Part shown: positions 53,651 to 63,941 of the stretch, one piece after another
Position numbering within the stretch: position 1 is the first letter of the stretch
Layout: every line of letters begins with the position of its first letter
Source: Streptomyces sp. TN58
Lineage (GTDB): Bacteria; Actinomycetota; Actinomycetes; Streptomycetales; Streptomycetaceae
Assembly (NCBI RefSeq): GCF_001941845.1
Contig: NZ_CP018870.1
Span: 620,001 to 684,000 of the forward strand
Length of the DNA stretch: 64,000 nucleotides
Direction of reading: 5' to 3'
Program-made: the position numbers and the translations under genes
Notes under the pieces: model-generated
The model's database searches: none
What the model saw: the letters and a program-made list of their open reading frames with translations, nothing else
What the model was told of the DNA's origin: nothing

Positions 53651-53679
53651 TTGACATCACATGATCCCCCGAACAGTTT
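53651..53679 (+). promoter_or_regulatory. Sigma-70-like promoter upstream of the flavoprotein gene
   Basis: TTGACA (53651-53656) and CAGTTT (53674-53679) are separated by 17 bp, giving a perfect -35 and an acceptable -10. A small CTGA-C-TCAG dyad follows at about 53681, near the expected start point, and could bind a repressor. The start codon is 60 bp downstream. Confidence 0.55.
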
Positions 53680-53739
53680 TCTGACTCAGCATCAGAGATG
53701 TCGGCGTCCCTCGCCCCACCACACCGCTGGAGCCTGCCC

Positions 53740-55533
53740 ATGTCCGCAAGCGCTTCGCGCACGCCCCCCGCTTCTCGCCCGTCCAGACGCGCGGTCCTCG
53801 CCGGTACCGGGGCGGGGGTGCTCGCCGCCGCCGCTCTGCCGTCCGGCGGGGCCCGGGCCGACAGTGTCCGGGCCTGGCCGCGGCTCGGTGAGTACGACGT
53901 GGTCGTGGTCGGGTCCGGGGCCGCCGGGATGACGGCCGCGCTCACCGCCGCGAAGCGCGGGCTGAGCGTGCTGGTGGTCGAGAAGGCACCTGCCTTCGGC
54001 GGTTCGGCGGCGCGTTCCGGAGCCGGTATCTGGCTGCCGAACAACTCGGTGATCCTGGCCGCGGGGGTACCGGACACCCCGCAGAAGGCGGCGGCGTACC
54101 TCTCGGCGGTCGTGGGGCCGGAGGTGCCGGCCGACCGGCAGGCCGCGTTCCTGGCCAACGGCCCCCGCATGCTGGACTTCGTGATGGCCAACAGCCCGTT
54201 GAGGTTCCGTTTCATGGAGGGGTACAGCGACTACTACCCCGACCTGCCGGGCGGGCTGCCGAACGGCCGGTCCATCGAGCCCGACCAGATCGACGGGAAC
54301 GTCCTGGGTGGTGAACTGGCCCGCCTGAACCCGGCGTACATGCCGGTGCCGGCCGGGATGGTGGTCTTCAGCCAAGACTACAAGTGGCTGAACCTCGCGG
54401 CCGTGAGCGCGAGGGGCCTGGCCGTGTCCGCCGAGTGCCTTGCGCGCGGTACGGCGGCGGCGCTGCGCGGTGAGAAGCCGCTGACGATGGGGCAGGCCCT
54501 GGCGGCCGGCCTGCGGGCCGGGCTCCAGCGGGCCGGGGTGCCGGTGTGGCTGAACAGCCCGCTGGTGGACCTGGTCCAGGAGAACGGCTCCGTCACCGGC
54601 GTGGTGGTGGAAACGGAGGGTGCGCGGGGTGTCGTACGGGCCCGCAAGGGGGTGATCGTCGGGTCGGGCGGCTTCGAGCACAACGCGGCGATGCGGGCGC
54701 AGTACCAGCAGCAGCCGATCGGCACGCAGTGGTCGGTGGGTGCGAAGGAGAACACCGGGGACGGCATCCTGGCCGGTCAGCGGGCAGGGGCGGCTCTGGC
54801 GCTCATGGAGGACGCGTGGTGGGGGCCGTCGATCCCGCTGCCCGGGGAGCCGTACTTCTGCCTGGCCGAACGGACCCTGCCGGGCGGGTTGATCGTGAAC
54901 GCGAACGGCACGCGTTTCGTCAACGAGGCGGCGCCGTACAGCGATGTGGTGCACGTGATGTACGAGAAGGACCGGGGCGCGGTCGGCTCGCACATTCCGG
55001 CGTGGCTGATCGTGGATCAGAACTACCGCAACAAGTACCTGTTCAAGGACGTCCTGCCGACGCTGCCGTTCCCGGACTCGTGGTATCAGGCGGGGGCGGC
55101 GGTGAAGGCGTGGACGTGGGACGCGCTGGCGGGCCGGATCGGCGTCCCTGCGGGCGCGCTGCGGGCGACGCTGAGCCGGTTCAACGCGCAGGCGGTGAGC
55201 GGTACTGACTCCGACTTCCACCGGGGCGACACCGCGTACGACCACTACTACACGGACCCGAACGTGCTGCCGAACTCGTGCCTGGCGCCGGTCTGGGTGC
55301 CGCCGTTCCACGCGTTCAGGATCGTGCCGGGGGATCTCGGTACGAAGGGCGGCATCGTCACGGACGCGCGGGCCCGGGCGCTGCGGGCGGACGGCTCGGT
55401 GATCCGCGGCCTGTACGCGGCCGGCAACGCCAGTGCGGCGGTGATGGGCCACAGCTACGCGGGGGCCGGATCGACGATCGGCCCCGCGATGACCTTCGGC
55501 TATGTGGCGGCCAACGACATCGCGGACGGGTGA
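53740..55533 (+). CDS. Tat-exported FAD-dependent dehydrogenase, ketosteroid-dehydrogenase/fumarate-reductase fold
   Basis: The product is 597 residues. A twin-arginine signal (SRRAVLAGTGAGVLAAAALP) ends near ARADS. The FAD domain starts EYDVVVVGSGAAGMTAALTA, with GGSAARSGAGIWLPNN next. The C-terminal FAD contact is GLYAAGNASAAVMGHSYAGAGSTIGPAMTFGYVAAND, close to 3-ketosteroid-1-dehydrogenases. A cytosolic KstD lacks a signal peptide, so an exported relative with a different electron acceptor is possible. ATG 53740 has GGAG 7 nt upstream. It stands alone, 7 kb from the thiolase-like operon. Confidence 0.87.
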   Translation: MSASASRTPPASRPSRRAVLAGTGAGVLAAAALPSGGARADSVRAWPRLGEYDVVVVGSGAAGMTAALTAAKRGLSVLVVEKAPAFGGSAARSGAGIWLPNNSVILAAGVPDTPQKAAAYLSAVVGPEVPADRQAAFLANGPRMLDFVMANSPLRFRFMEGYSDYYPDLPGGLPNGRSIEPDQIDGNVLGGELARLNPAYMPVPAGMVVFSQDYKWLNLAAVSARGLAVSAECLARGTAAALRGEKPLTMGQALAAGLRAGLQRAGVPVWLNSPLVDLVQENGSVTGVVVETEGARGVVRARKGVIVGSGGFEHNAAMRAQYQQQPIGTQWSVGAKENTGDGILAGQRAGAALALMEDAWWGPSIPLPGEPYFCLAERTLPGGLIVNANGTRFVNEAAPYSDVVHVMYEKDRGAVGSHIPAWLIVDQNYRNKYLFKDVLPTLPFPDSWYQAGAAVKAWTWDALAGRIGVPAGALRATLSRFNAQAVSGTDSDFHRGDTAYDHYYTDPNVLPNSCLAPVWVPPFHAFRIVPGDLGTKGGIVTDARARALRADGSVIRGLYAAGNASAAVMGHSYAGAGSTIGPAMTFGYVAANDIADG

Positions 55534-55572
55534 CGCGATCGTGCCGGGCTCGGGCGCGGGCCGGACGGCGTG

Positions 55573-55591
55573 CCCGGCCCCGGAGGCCGGG
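55573..55591. terminator. Short hairpin between convergent genes
   Basis: CCCGGCC, loop CCGGA, GGCCGGG (7-bp stem) lies between the flavoprotein gene and the next minus-strand gene. Confidence 0.5.
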
Positions 55592-55612
55592 GGGCCCGTG
55601 GGGTGAGGGGGG

Positions 55613-56113
55613 TCAGCCCTGCTGGAAGAGCTCGGCGGGGAGCGGCTTCAGGAGCGCGTAGAGGTCGTCGGTGATCGGGCGGTCCCAGCTGGCGATGGTG
55701 ACCAGCACGTTGTCGCTGCGGTCGAACTGCACGCAGGAGATGCGGGACTCCGACAGCTTGATCTTCCGGACGATGAGGAGGTTGTCACCCTGCATGACCG
55801 GGCAGTCCTCGACGCCCGTGACCTCGACGTCCTCGTCGTTCTCCAGCGCGTCCAGGAGCTGGGCCACCTCGAAGGGGACCTGGCCGTCGGTGAGGTCCCG
55901 GGCGGGGGACCCCTCGGGCAGGTTCCCGATGATCATCGCGGGGCCGCGTCCGCCGAACAGGTCGTAGCGGAGGAAGACGCCCTGGCAGCTGCCGTCGGGC
56001 GCGGGCAGCAGCCCGGCCCCGAGATTGCCCGGCCAGTCCCCCGGGTCCATGGCCAGGACATCGAAGTCCGGGCCGGCGGGTGTGGCGGCGCGGTGGCGGC
56101 GGAGGAAGGACAT
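55613..56113 (-). CDS. Hypothetical protein, possibly type VII-associated or regulatory
   Basis: The 166-residue protein begins MSFLRRHRAATPAGPDFDVL. It contains DPGDWPGNLGAGLLPAPDGSCQGVFLRYDLFGG, LLIVRKIKLSESRISCVQFDRS and an end rich in Leu (DDLYALLKPLPAELFQQG). This suggests a mixed alpha/beta soluble fold. I do not recognise a family. The ATG has no clear ribosome binding site but fits the start of the coding region. The function is unknown. Confidence 0.65.
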   Translation of the reverse strand: MSFLRRHRAATPAGPDFDVLAMDPGDWPGNLGAGLLPAPDGSCQGVFLRYDLFGGRGPAMIIGNLPEGSPARDLTDGQVPFEVAQLLDALENDEDVEVTGVEDCPVMQGDNLLIVRKIKLSESRISCVQFDRSDNVLVTIASWDRPITDDLYALLKPLPAELFQQG

Positions 56114-56201
56114 GCGGCCATGGTACGTGGCCGCGCGGGTTTTCCGGCCCGGGGGTCCGGGAAGCGGGACGTACGCGGGCGGGGTCGGGCGGCGCGTACC
56201 G

Positions 56202-56987
56202 TCAGACCGGCGGGACGAGGGTGAACCAGTGCGTGAGCAGGGTGGCGTCCCCTGTGGCGCGCAGGGCGGTGGGCGGTACCCGGCCCCAGAGGAACAGTGC
56301 GAGGTCGCAGGCCGTACCCGCGATCTCGACGTCCGCCGACGGGGTGGGGGCGGGCGCGGTGCGGAGATCGTCAGCCGGGTAGGCGCGGACATCGTCACCC
56401 GAGAGGAGGACCGTCCAGGATTCCGGACCGTCGGTACGCCGGAAGCGGTACGTCTCCCCTGTCCCCGGCGGTGCCTGGCGCCATCCGCGGCGCGCCGGGG
56501 CCATCACCTCGATCGACTGGGTCACGGCGTCCGCGGCGATGCCTGGGGCGAGGGGGGCGGGGGCGCCCGTTGCGGATTCGGCGTCCCAGCGGTGGACGGC
56601 CAGTTCGATGAGCTGCATCCGCAGCCAGAAGCCCGAGGTCTGCTCGACCGACCAGGTCCACACGGGGGTGTCCGGCCCCAGCTCGCTCAGGAGCTCTGCC
56701 AGCTCCCGTGCGCCCCGGGCGAACCAGTCGGTGAGCGCGTCCGGGCCGTCGGGGGTCTCGGGGAGCGTGAGGTCGGCCGGGTCCGGCGGGGCCGTGATCC
56801 GTTCGCGCAGGATGTGGGCCACGAAGCGGTGGACTCCGCCGAGGTGGCGGACGAGGTCGGTCACCGTCCACTCGGGGCAGGAGGGGACCGACGGCACCGG
56901 ATCACCCCGGTCGTAGGCCCGGCGGACCGCCTTCTCGAAGGCCGCCGCCTCGCTTCGGAACAGGGGGATTCTGTCGATGTGGTCCAT
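56202..56987 (-). CDS. Maleylpyruvate-isomerase/DinB-like mycothiol-dependent enzyme family protein
   Basis: The 261-residue protein is of the TIGR03083-type family. It has VPSCPEWTVTDLVRHLGGVHRFVA, with the metal-binding His in the DLVRHLGG helix. RMQLIELAVHRWDAESATG carries a further His, and the C-terminal beta-domain ends VEIAGTACDLALFLWGR. These proteins use or bind mycothiol in some members, but most have no known substrate. The ATG lies 33 bp downstream of the LuxR-like gene's stop, on the same strand. Confidence 0.88.
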   Translation of the reverse strand: MDHIDRIPLFRSEAAAFEKAVRRAYDRGDPVPSVPSCPEWTVTDLVRHLGGVHRFVAHILRERITAPPDPADLTLPETPDGPDALTDWFARGARELAELLSELGPDTPVWTWSVEQTSGFWLRMQLIELAVHRWDAESATGAPAPLAPGIAADAVTQSIEVMAPARRGWRQAPPGTGETYRFRRTDGPESWTVLLSGDDVRAYPADDLRTAPAPTPSADVEIAGTACDLALFLWGRVPPTALRATGDATLLTHWFTLVPPV

Positions 56988-57020
56988 CGTGGGATCCTGC
57001 CCGCCAGGCGGCGGCGCCGG

Positions 57021-59876
57021 TCACGTTGAGCTACGGGCAAACGACTCCAGTGCGGCGCGCAGCCCGGACCGGTCGGTGCCGAGTTTGCGGCAGGCGGCCG
57101 ACAGCACCCAGTCGGGGGACGCCGGCCCGGGCTCCTTCTCGGACCGTACGGCCAGGTCGGCGGCCCGGATCTCCTCCTCGGTGACCCGGTCCGCGCGCGG
57201 CGGCGCGGCGGGCACGGCTCCGCCCATGCCGGTCAGGGTCTCGGTCGCCTCTTCCACGAGCCCGTCGGCACCGCATTCCCGGGCCGTGGCCACGGCCGCG
57301 GTCAGCAGGCCGGCATCGCGCAGTCCGTAGCCGAGGGCGGCCAGGGCGCGGGCGAGCTCGTAGCCCGCGGGCGAGGCCGAGAGCAGGGTGACGGCCTCCC
57401 GTAGGAGGGCGGTGCGGTCCTGTGGCGCGGCGACCTCGGCCGCCACCCGGAGTGCCTGGCCGATGGCGGACGGGGCCCCGAAGGCCCTGGCCCGGCGGAC
57501 GGCGTCGGCGGCGAGGGCGCGGGCCCGCTGCGGATCCTCGGCGGCGACGGCCCGCGCGAGGTGCAGCTGCCAGGGGCACCAGGCCGGGTTCTGGATGCCG
57601 CGCGGGGTGAGCCGCCGGTCCACCGCCTCCAGTTCGGCGACGGCCGCGCGCACCTCGCCGCGGGCGAGCAGCAGTTCGGCGTAGACGGTCTGCGAGTCGG
57701 GGAAGACCACGGCGGCCGGGAAGGGGGCGCCGAACTCGTGTTCCTGTGCGAGTTCCCAGGCCTCGTCGACGCGGCCCCGGGCGAGCAGGGTCGTGAGGAG
57801 GATCGCTATGGCGTACCAGTGCACGGGGGTGCGCCGGCCCACGCGTTCGGCGAGGCGCAGTCCGGAGCGGGCCAGTTCCTCGGCATCCACGAGCCGTCCG
57901 CGCCGGTAGCGGATGTAGGCGCGCAGGCTGTACGCGAAGGACAGGTGAGCACCGTGCCAGCCCTGGCGCTCGAATTCGGCGGTGCCCTCCTCGAACAGCT
58001 CCTCCGCCCGGCCGGGGCGGTCGGCGTACATGTGGACCATGGCGGCCAGCACCGGGACCTCGAAGCCCCGGTCCTCCTGGGCCCAGCTGAAGGGGCGCTC
58101 CAGGACCCGGCCGGCGTGGTGCAGGACCACCTCCACCGGTTCGCCCCGCAGGCAGGCGTCCCAGGCGCGCAGTGCGATCACGTACCGCTCGGTGAGGTCG
58201 CGGCCCGTGAGGCGGTCGGCGAGCCGGGCGAGCCGGCGGGAGCGGGCCGGGGAGTCCGTCTCGGCGGCGTTGAAGGCGTCCCACATGAACTGCTCGGACT
58301 GCAGGCGCAGGCGGGCGCGTACGTCCGGGGTCCGGGCGATCTCGCGGGCGAGTGATTCCGAGGCCTCGGCGAGGCGGTCGCTGTGCGCGAGGACCTGGGC
58401 GAGCCGGATGACGATGCCCTGGCGCAGGGCCGGGTCGTCGAAGGGCTCGGCGAGGGCCGCCCTCAGGTGGTTGACCGTGTTGGCGGGTTCGGTCAGCAGG
58501 GAGGCGCAGCCCAGTTCGTACAGGACGGCGGCGCGTTCGTCGAAGTCGGGTGGCTCGCGCAGGGCGCGGGCGAGCTGGCGGCGGGCGGCTTCGGGGGCTC
58601 CGGCGCGCAGGTTCTCCGCGGCCGCCTCGCGCAGGGTGCGCACCACCCAGGGGTCGTTCTCGGGGTGGGTCTCCAGCAGGTGGCGGGCGGCGGCGGAGGA
58701 GCCGAGGCCCGCGTCGACGACGGCCGCCGCGGCCTTGCCGTGCAGGGCGACGCGCAGTGCGTCGGGGATGGCCCGGTAGATGGCGGTGGCGATGAGCGGG
58801 TGGACGAACTCCAGCCCGGTTTCCGGTTCGTGGTCGGACGCGGATCCGGTGGCCGACAGGATGCGGGCGGCCCGCAGGCGCGTGGTGGCGCCCGCGGCCT
58901 CCTCGGTGCCGAGTGCGGCGACCCGCGCGGCGATGTCCTGGGGGATGGCGGTGCCGAGGACGGCGCAGGCCCAGGCGAAGCGGACGGTGGAGGGGCCGAG
59001 GCGTTCGAGGCGTTCGACGAGGCCGCTGCCGCGCTGGGCGGCGGCGAGGTCGGCCAGCTGCGGGGCGTTCTCCGCGACCGGCCGCAGTCCCTTGCCGCGG
59101 ATCTTGGCGGTGAGCTCGACGGCTTCGAAGGGGTTGCCGGCGGTGACGGCCCAGGCCTCCTCGCAGAAGGTGTCGTCTGCGTCGTCGCCGACGGCCTCGC
59201 GGACCAGGGCGGCGACGGCGGCCGAGGTGAGCGGGGCGAGGGGCAGCGGGGCCTGTCCCGCCCGGCCGGGCAGCGTACGGAAGGCGTCGGCGTGCGCGGG
59301 CAGTTCGTCGGGCCGGTAGGCGACGACGAGGAGCAGCGGGAGGTGTTCGGCGCGCGGGGCGAAGGCGGCGAGCCAGCTGAGGGATTCGGGGTCGGCCCAG
59401 TGCGCGTCGTCGAGGACGAGGGTGACGGGGGCGCGTTTGACGACGAGGTGGGTGAGGACCCAGTCGAGGCCGTCGCGCAGGCCCTGGGGGTCGGGCGGGG
59501 CGCCCTGTTCGGGGGCGCAGAGTCCGAGGGCCGGGCCGACGATGGAGTACCAGCTGCCGAGCGCGGCGCGTAGTTCCTGCTCCGAGGTGCCGGCCAGTTG
59601 GGGTTGGATGAGTTGGCGGGCGACGTGGAAGGGCTGGCTCTGCTCCTGTTCGCCGCCGCGGGCGGCGAGGACGGTGCAGGAGCGTGCGTGGGCGCGGCGG
59701 CGCACTTCGGCGAGCAGGGTGGTCTTGCCGAGGCCGGCGGGGCCGGAGAAGGCCAGCAGGGCGCCGCCGGCGTCCGGCCCGGGACCGGTGAGCTGGTCCA
59801 GGGCCTCGTCGACGATCGCGAGTTCGGCTTCGCGTTCGACCATGGTGCGCCGCATGCGCGTCCGGTGGTCCGTCAT
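57021..59876 (-). CDS. LAL-type (LuxR/AAA ATPase) regulator with degenerate HTH
   Basis: The product is 951 residues. The N-terminal STAND/AAA ATPase has Walker A GPAGLGKTT (about 45-53), Walker B TLVLDDAHWAD and LPLLLVVAYRPDEL. A long TPR-like helical domain occupies about 380-880. The C-terminus should carry a LuxR HTH, but the expected SNREIAERLFVSVKTVEWHL region is replaced. It reads VTEEEIRAADLAVRSEKEPG-PASPDWVLSAACRKLGTDRSGLRAAL, keeping only the framework (EEIRAADLA and CRKLG). It may have lost DNA binding or changed specificity. The next gene downstream (56202) begins 33 bp later. Confidence 0.87.
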   Translation of the reverse strand: MTDHRTRMRRTMVEREAELAIVDEALDQLTGPGPDAGGALLAFSGPAGLGKTTLLAEVRRRAHARSCTVLAARGGEQEQSQPFHVARQLIQPQLAGTSEQELRAALGSWYSIVGPALGLCAPEQGAPPDPQGLRDGLDWVLTHLVVKRAPVTLVLDDAHWADPESLSWLAAFAPRAEHLPLLLVVAYRPDELPAHADAFRTLPGRAGQAPLPLAPLTSAAVAALVREAVGDDADDTFCEEAWAVTAGNPFEAVELTAKIRGKGLRPVAENAPQLADLAAAQRGSGLVERLERLGPSTVRFAWACAVLGTAIPQDIAARVAALGTEEAAGATTRLRAARILSATGSASDHEPETGLEFVHPLIATAIYRAIPDALRVALHGKAAAAVVDAGLGSSAAARHLLETHPENDPWVVRTLREAAAENLRAGAPEAARRQLARALREPPDFDERAAVLYELGCASLLTEPANTVNHLRAALAEPFDDPALRQGIVIRLAQVLAHSDRLAEASESLAREIARTPDVRARLRLQSEQFMWDAFNAAETDSPARSRRLARLADRLTGRDLTERYVIALRAWDACLRGEPVEVVLHHAGRVLERPFSWAQEDRGFEVPVLAAMVHMYADRPGRAEELFEEGTAEFERQGWHGAHLSFAYSLRAYIRYRRGRLVDAEELARSGLRLAERVGRRTPVHWYAIAILLTTLLARGRVDEAWELAQEHEFGAPFPAAVVFPDSQTVYAELLLARGEVRAAVAELEAVDRRLTPRGIQNPAWCPWQLHLARAVAAEDPQRARALAADAVRRARAFGAPSAIGQALRVAAEVAAPQDRTALLREAVTLLSASPAGYELARALAALGYGLRDAGLLTAAVATARECGADGLVEEATETLTGMGGAVPAAPPRADRVTEEEIRAADLAVRSEKEPGPASPDWVLSAACRKLGTDRSGLRAALESFARSST

Positions 59877-60138
59877 GGCTGGTACCCCCCAGGCCTGTTC
59901 TGGGAGATCAGCGTACGCCCGCGCACAACGCGGGGTGCCCCACTGTCGGAAAGAATCCGATCTTCTTTTCCGACGGGGTTCCGGAAGGGATCCGAGGGCG
60001 ACCGGTCCTGCCCGGAACGTGTCGCGAGGCGTTCGGGGACGCGACGGTCCCTGCGGCCAGGCAGGCCCCGCCGGGGCCCGCTGCGGCCCGCTCCGGCAGG
60101 AGGGCGGGGCCGCGGCGGGGCGGGGGCCGGGCGGGCGC

Positions 60139-60378
60139 TCAGGTCAGGTCGAACTCCCCGCCCCGGGCGTTCCGTACGAACTGGTGCCACTCGTCCGGCG
60201 AGAAGATCAGAGAGGGGCTTTCGGGGCGCTCGCTGTTGCGCATCGCGATGAAGCCCTCGACGAAGGCGATCTGGACGTCGCCCGCTCCCCGGCTGCTCGA
60301 CCGCCAGTCCGCGTCGGTGAGATCGAGGTCCGGCTTCCCCCAGCCGGCGAGGGGCTGTGAAGTCATGCTCTCGGCCAC
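60139..60378 (-). CDS. DUF397-domain protein
   Basis: This 79-residue Streptomyces-type DUF397 protein has WRSSSRGAGDVQIAFVEGFIAMRNS, where the usual form is WRKSSYSGG.CVEVA...VRDS, and a WHQFVRNARGGEFDL ending. Such proteins normally pair with an XRE regulator, as in BldB-like signalling, but none is next to it. GTG 60378 has GGGAGGAG 7 nt upstream, which decides the start over an internal ATG at 60366. Confidence 0.88.
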   Translation of the reverse strand: MAESMTSQPLAGWGKPDLDLTDADWRSSSRGAGDVQIAFVEGFIAMRNSERPESPSLIFSPDEWHQFVRNARGGEFDLT

Positions 60379-60497
60379 GTGCGTGCTCCTCCCGGTACGT
60401 CGTCCGGGGCCAGGTTAACCATCGCGGCGGGCACCGCACAGACCGCCGTGAGTCAGCCGGGACCGCTCCGGCACCCGTGCGGCGCCGCCGGCTGCCG

Positions 60498-61660
<1,163 letters not shown>

Positions 61661-61664
<4 letters not shown>

Positions 61665-62734
61665 CTTGCGTCCCCTTCCAGGACGGCGACCAGGTTCTGC
61701 TGGAGGCAGGGGCCGGAGGTGGCGTGGGCGACGGCCCGGTCGGATGCGCCGCGGTGGATGCGGGCGGCGGCCTCGCCGATGCGGATGAGGCCGGCGGCCA
61801 TCATGGGGTTGGCGGCGAGCGGCCCGCCGGAGGGGTTGACGGCGACGGTGTCACCGAGCCCGAGGGCCTTGCGGAGCACCACCTCCTGGGAGGAGAAGGG
61901 CGCGTGGAGTTCCGCCGTGTCCACGGGGGCGTCGAAGAGCCCGGCGTGCCGGGCCGCGATCCGGGTGGACGGTGAGTCGGTGAGGTCGCGCAGGCCCAGG
62001 CCGTGGGCCTCGATGCGGTGGTCGATGCCGGTGATCCAGGCGGGGCGCTCGCACAGCCGGCGCGCGAGGTCTCCGGCGGCCAGGATCACCGCGGCCGCGC
62101 CGTCGCCGACGGGCGGGCAGTCCCCGGTTCGCAGCGGCCGGACCTGGTAGTCGCCCTGCGGGACGTCGCCGCGGAGCTGGGCGTGCGGGTTGGCCGCGGC
62201 GTCGGCCCGGCTGCGCGCCGCGATGGCGGCGAGGGCGGGTTCGTCGGTCTCGCCCGCGTCGAGGAGGGCCTGGGCCTGGAGGGCGGCGAGGGCCACCGAG
62301 TCGGGCCAGAGCGGGGCGAGGTAGTACGGGTCGAGCTGGCGGGTGAGCACGTCGCGGACGGATCCGGGCGAGGACTTCCCGTACGCGTAGACGAGCGCGG
62401 TGTCCGCCTCGCCGGTCTGCAGCTTCACCCAGGCCTCGTGGAGGGCCCAGGCCCCGTCCGTCTCGACGTGGGACTCGGAGATCGGCGGCCAGGCGCCGAC
62501 CCCGTCGAGGGTCATGGTGAAGGAGAAGGCGCGGCCGGCCAGGTAGTCGCTGGAGCCGGAGCAGGTGAAGCCGATCTCGCCGGCCTTCAGTCCGGTGGCG
62601 GCGAGCACCCGGTGCAGGACCGGCATGACCATTTCGACTTCGCTGAGCTCGTCGGTGCGGCGCCGGTGGTCGCTCTGCGCGAACGCGACGACGGCCACGT
62701 CGCGTGCGTACCTGCTCGTCCTGGGCCCGGTCAT
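61661..62734 (-). CDS. Thiolase-fold protein, Ltp2/Ltp4-like, nucleophile Cys absent
   Basis: The 357-residue protein has VAVVAFAQSDHRRRTDELSE and SESHVETDGAWALHEAWVKL in place of the catalytic-Cys segment. It also has VGDGAAAVILAAGDLARRL and the ending HATSGPCLQQNLVAVLEG. SHVExDGAWAL resembles the Ltp2/ChsH2 retro-aldolase family, which cleaves a C-C bond in steroid CoA thioesters. The start overlaps the DUF35 stop by 1 bp (TGATG), and the stop overlaps the second thiolase-like gene. Confidence 0.85.
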
Positions 62735-63696
62735 CAGATGAGCTCCTTGTACGCGTCGTAGTCCGCGTCCGGTTCGCCGGTGGGGCGGTAGTGGTCGGGG
62801 TGGCGGCCGCCTTCCGTCCAGACGGGCTCGACGCGCAGGCCCATGCGGACCTGGTCGTACGGGATGCCCCCGATCCTGCCGTGGAGGGCGAGGCCGGCGC
62901 CGTCGAGGGCGATGTGTGCGTAGACGTAGGGGACTTCGATGTCGAGGTTCCTGGCTTTGATGTTGACGATGCAGAAGGTGGTGACGGTGCCGGCCGGGCC
63001 GACCTCCACCTGGTCGGTGGTGGCGACCCCGCAGGTGGGGCAGGCGCCGCGCGGTGGGACGTACACCTTGTGGCAGGAGGGGCAGCGCTCGCCGACGGTC
63101 CGCTGTTCGGAGAGGGCGTTGATGTAGGCGGTCTGGGCGCGGCCGGGGCTGTAGGTGTAGTCCAGGCGGGCCTCGGCGACGATGCCGGTGACGGGGTCCT
63201 GGAAGACGCCGTCGTGCGGGGCGGGCGCGGCTGCGGCGGCGGGGCCGTCGTACGGTTCGAAGCAGGCGATGTCGGTGATGGCGCCGGTGCGTTCGGCGGC
63301 CCAGCGGACGCGTACGCGCATGCCGGTGCTCACGGCTTCGGGGCCGGGGGCGTCGAGGGCGTGCAGGAGGGCGGTGTCGGCGCCGTCGAGCTTGACCAGG
63401 ACCCAGGCGAAGGGGGTGTCCAGGGGCTGGTGGGGCCGGGGCCGTTCGTTCCAGGCCCAGGTGGTGACGGTGCCGGTGGCGGCGACCTCGACGAGGTCGC
63501 GTATCTCCTCGGAGGTGACGGGGTCGTATTCGACGGGCGGGACCAGCACCCTGCCGTCCGCGGTCTTCACGCCGAGGACGACGCTGTCGCGCAGGCCGGT
63601 GAGAAAGGCGCTCTGCACGGGCCCGAGGGAGCGGGTGAAGGGGAACTCGACGACGAGAGGCGCGCGGAGCACCTCAGGTGGGGAGGCAGCTGTCAT
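62734..63696 (-). CDS. DUF35 (OB-fold/zinc-ribbon) protein, ChsH2-like
   Basis: The product is 320 residues with two DUF35-type units. The first (30-150) has an OB-fold but no zinc ligands. The second (about 165-320) has the zinc ribbon CPSCHKVYVPPRGACPTCG followed by an OB-fold with GTVTTFCIVNI and PYVYAHIALDGAGLALHGRI. DUF35 proteins act as acyl-CoA-binding partners of thiolase-like enzymes, such as Ltp2-ChsH2. GGAGAGC lies close before ATG 63696. It is first in the coupled operon. Confidence 0.87.
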   Translation of the reverse strand: MTAASPPEVLRAPLVVEFPFTRSLGPVQSAFLTGLRDSVVLGVKTADGRVLVPPVEYDPVTSEEIRDLVEVAATGTVTTWAWNERPRPHQPLDTPFAWVLVKLDGADTALLHALDAPGPEAVSTGMRVRVRWAAERTGAITDIACFEPYDGPAAAAAPAPHDGVFQDPVTGIVAEARLDYTYSPGRAQTAYINALSEQRTVGERCPSCHKVYVPPRGACPTCGVATTDQVEVGPAGTVTTFCIVNIKARNLDIEVPYVYAHIALDGAGLALHGRIGGIPYDQVRMGLRVEPVWTEGGRHPDHYRPTGEPDADYDAYKELI

Positions 63697-63766
63697 GGTG
63701 GCTCTCCGTTTGCGGTTGATTCCGGGGACGGGCGGGGTTCGGCGACCGGGCCCCTGGCCGCTCTTT

Positions 63767-63845
63767 CAGTCCCGCCGGCGTTTGAGGCGCGGGGGCCGGG
63801 GCGGAGCCCCGCTCTTTTCAGCCCCGCCGGCGTTTGAGGCGCGGG
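63767..63845. repeat. Two 27-bp direct repeats with hairpin, Streptomyces-type intergenic repeat
   Basis: Two near-identical 27-bp units (63767-63793 and 63819-63845; shared core CCCGCCGGCGTTTGAGGCGC) are 52 bp apart. Between them CGGGGC-GGA-GCCCCG (63797-63811) is followed by CTCTTTT, a good intrinsic terminator on the plus strand. From memory, this GCCGGCGTTTGAGGCG core is very abundant in Streptomyces genomes. The 63697-63941 gap holds nothing else. Confidence 0.85.
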
Positions 63846-63941
63846 CGCGGGGTCCGGGGCGGAGCACCCGGCAGCTGCGCCGCACCCGGGTGTGGACAGG
63901 GCCACCGCTCGGCCACGGGTTCGGGCCCGGTCAGGCCCGAG

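Noticed and set aside
63767..63845. Possible insertion-sequence ends
   Set aside because: Direct repeats with a hairpin and no coding capacity; they match a known abundant Streptomyces repeat type.
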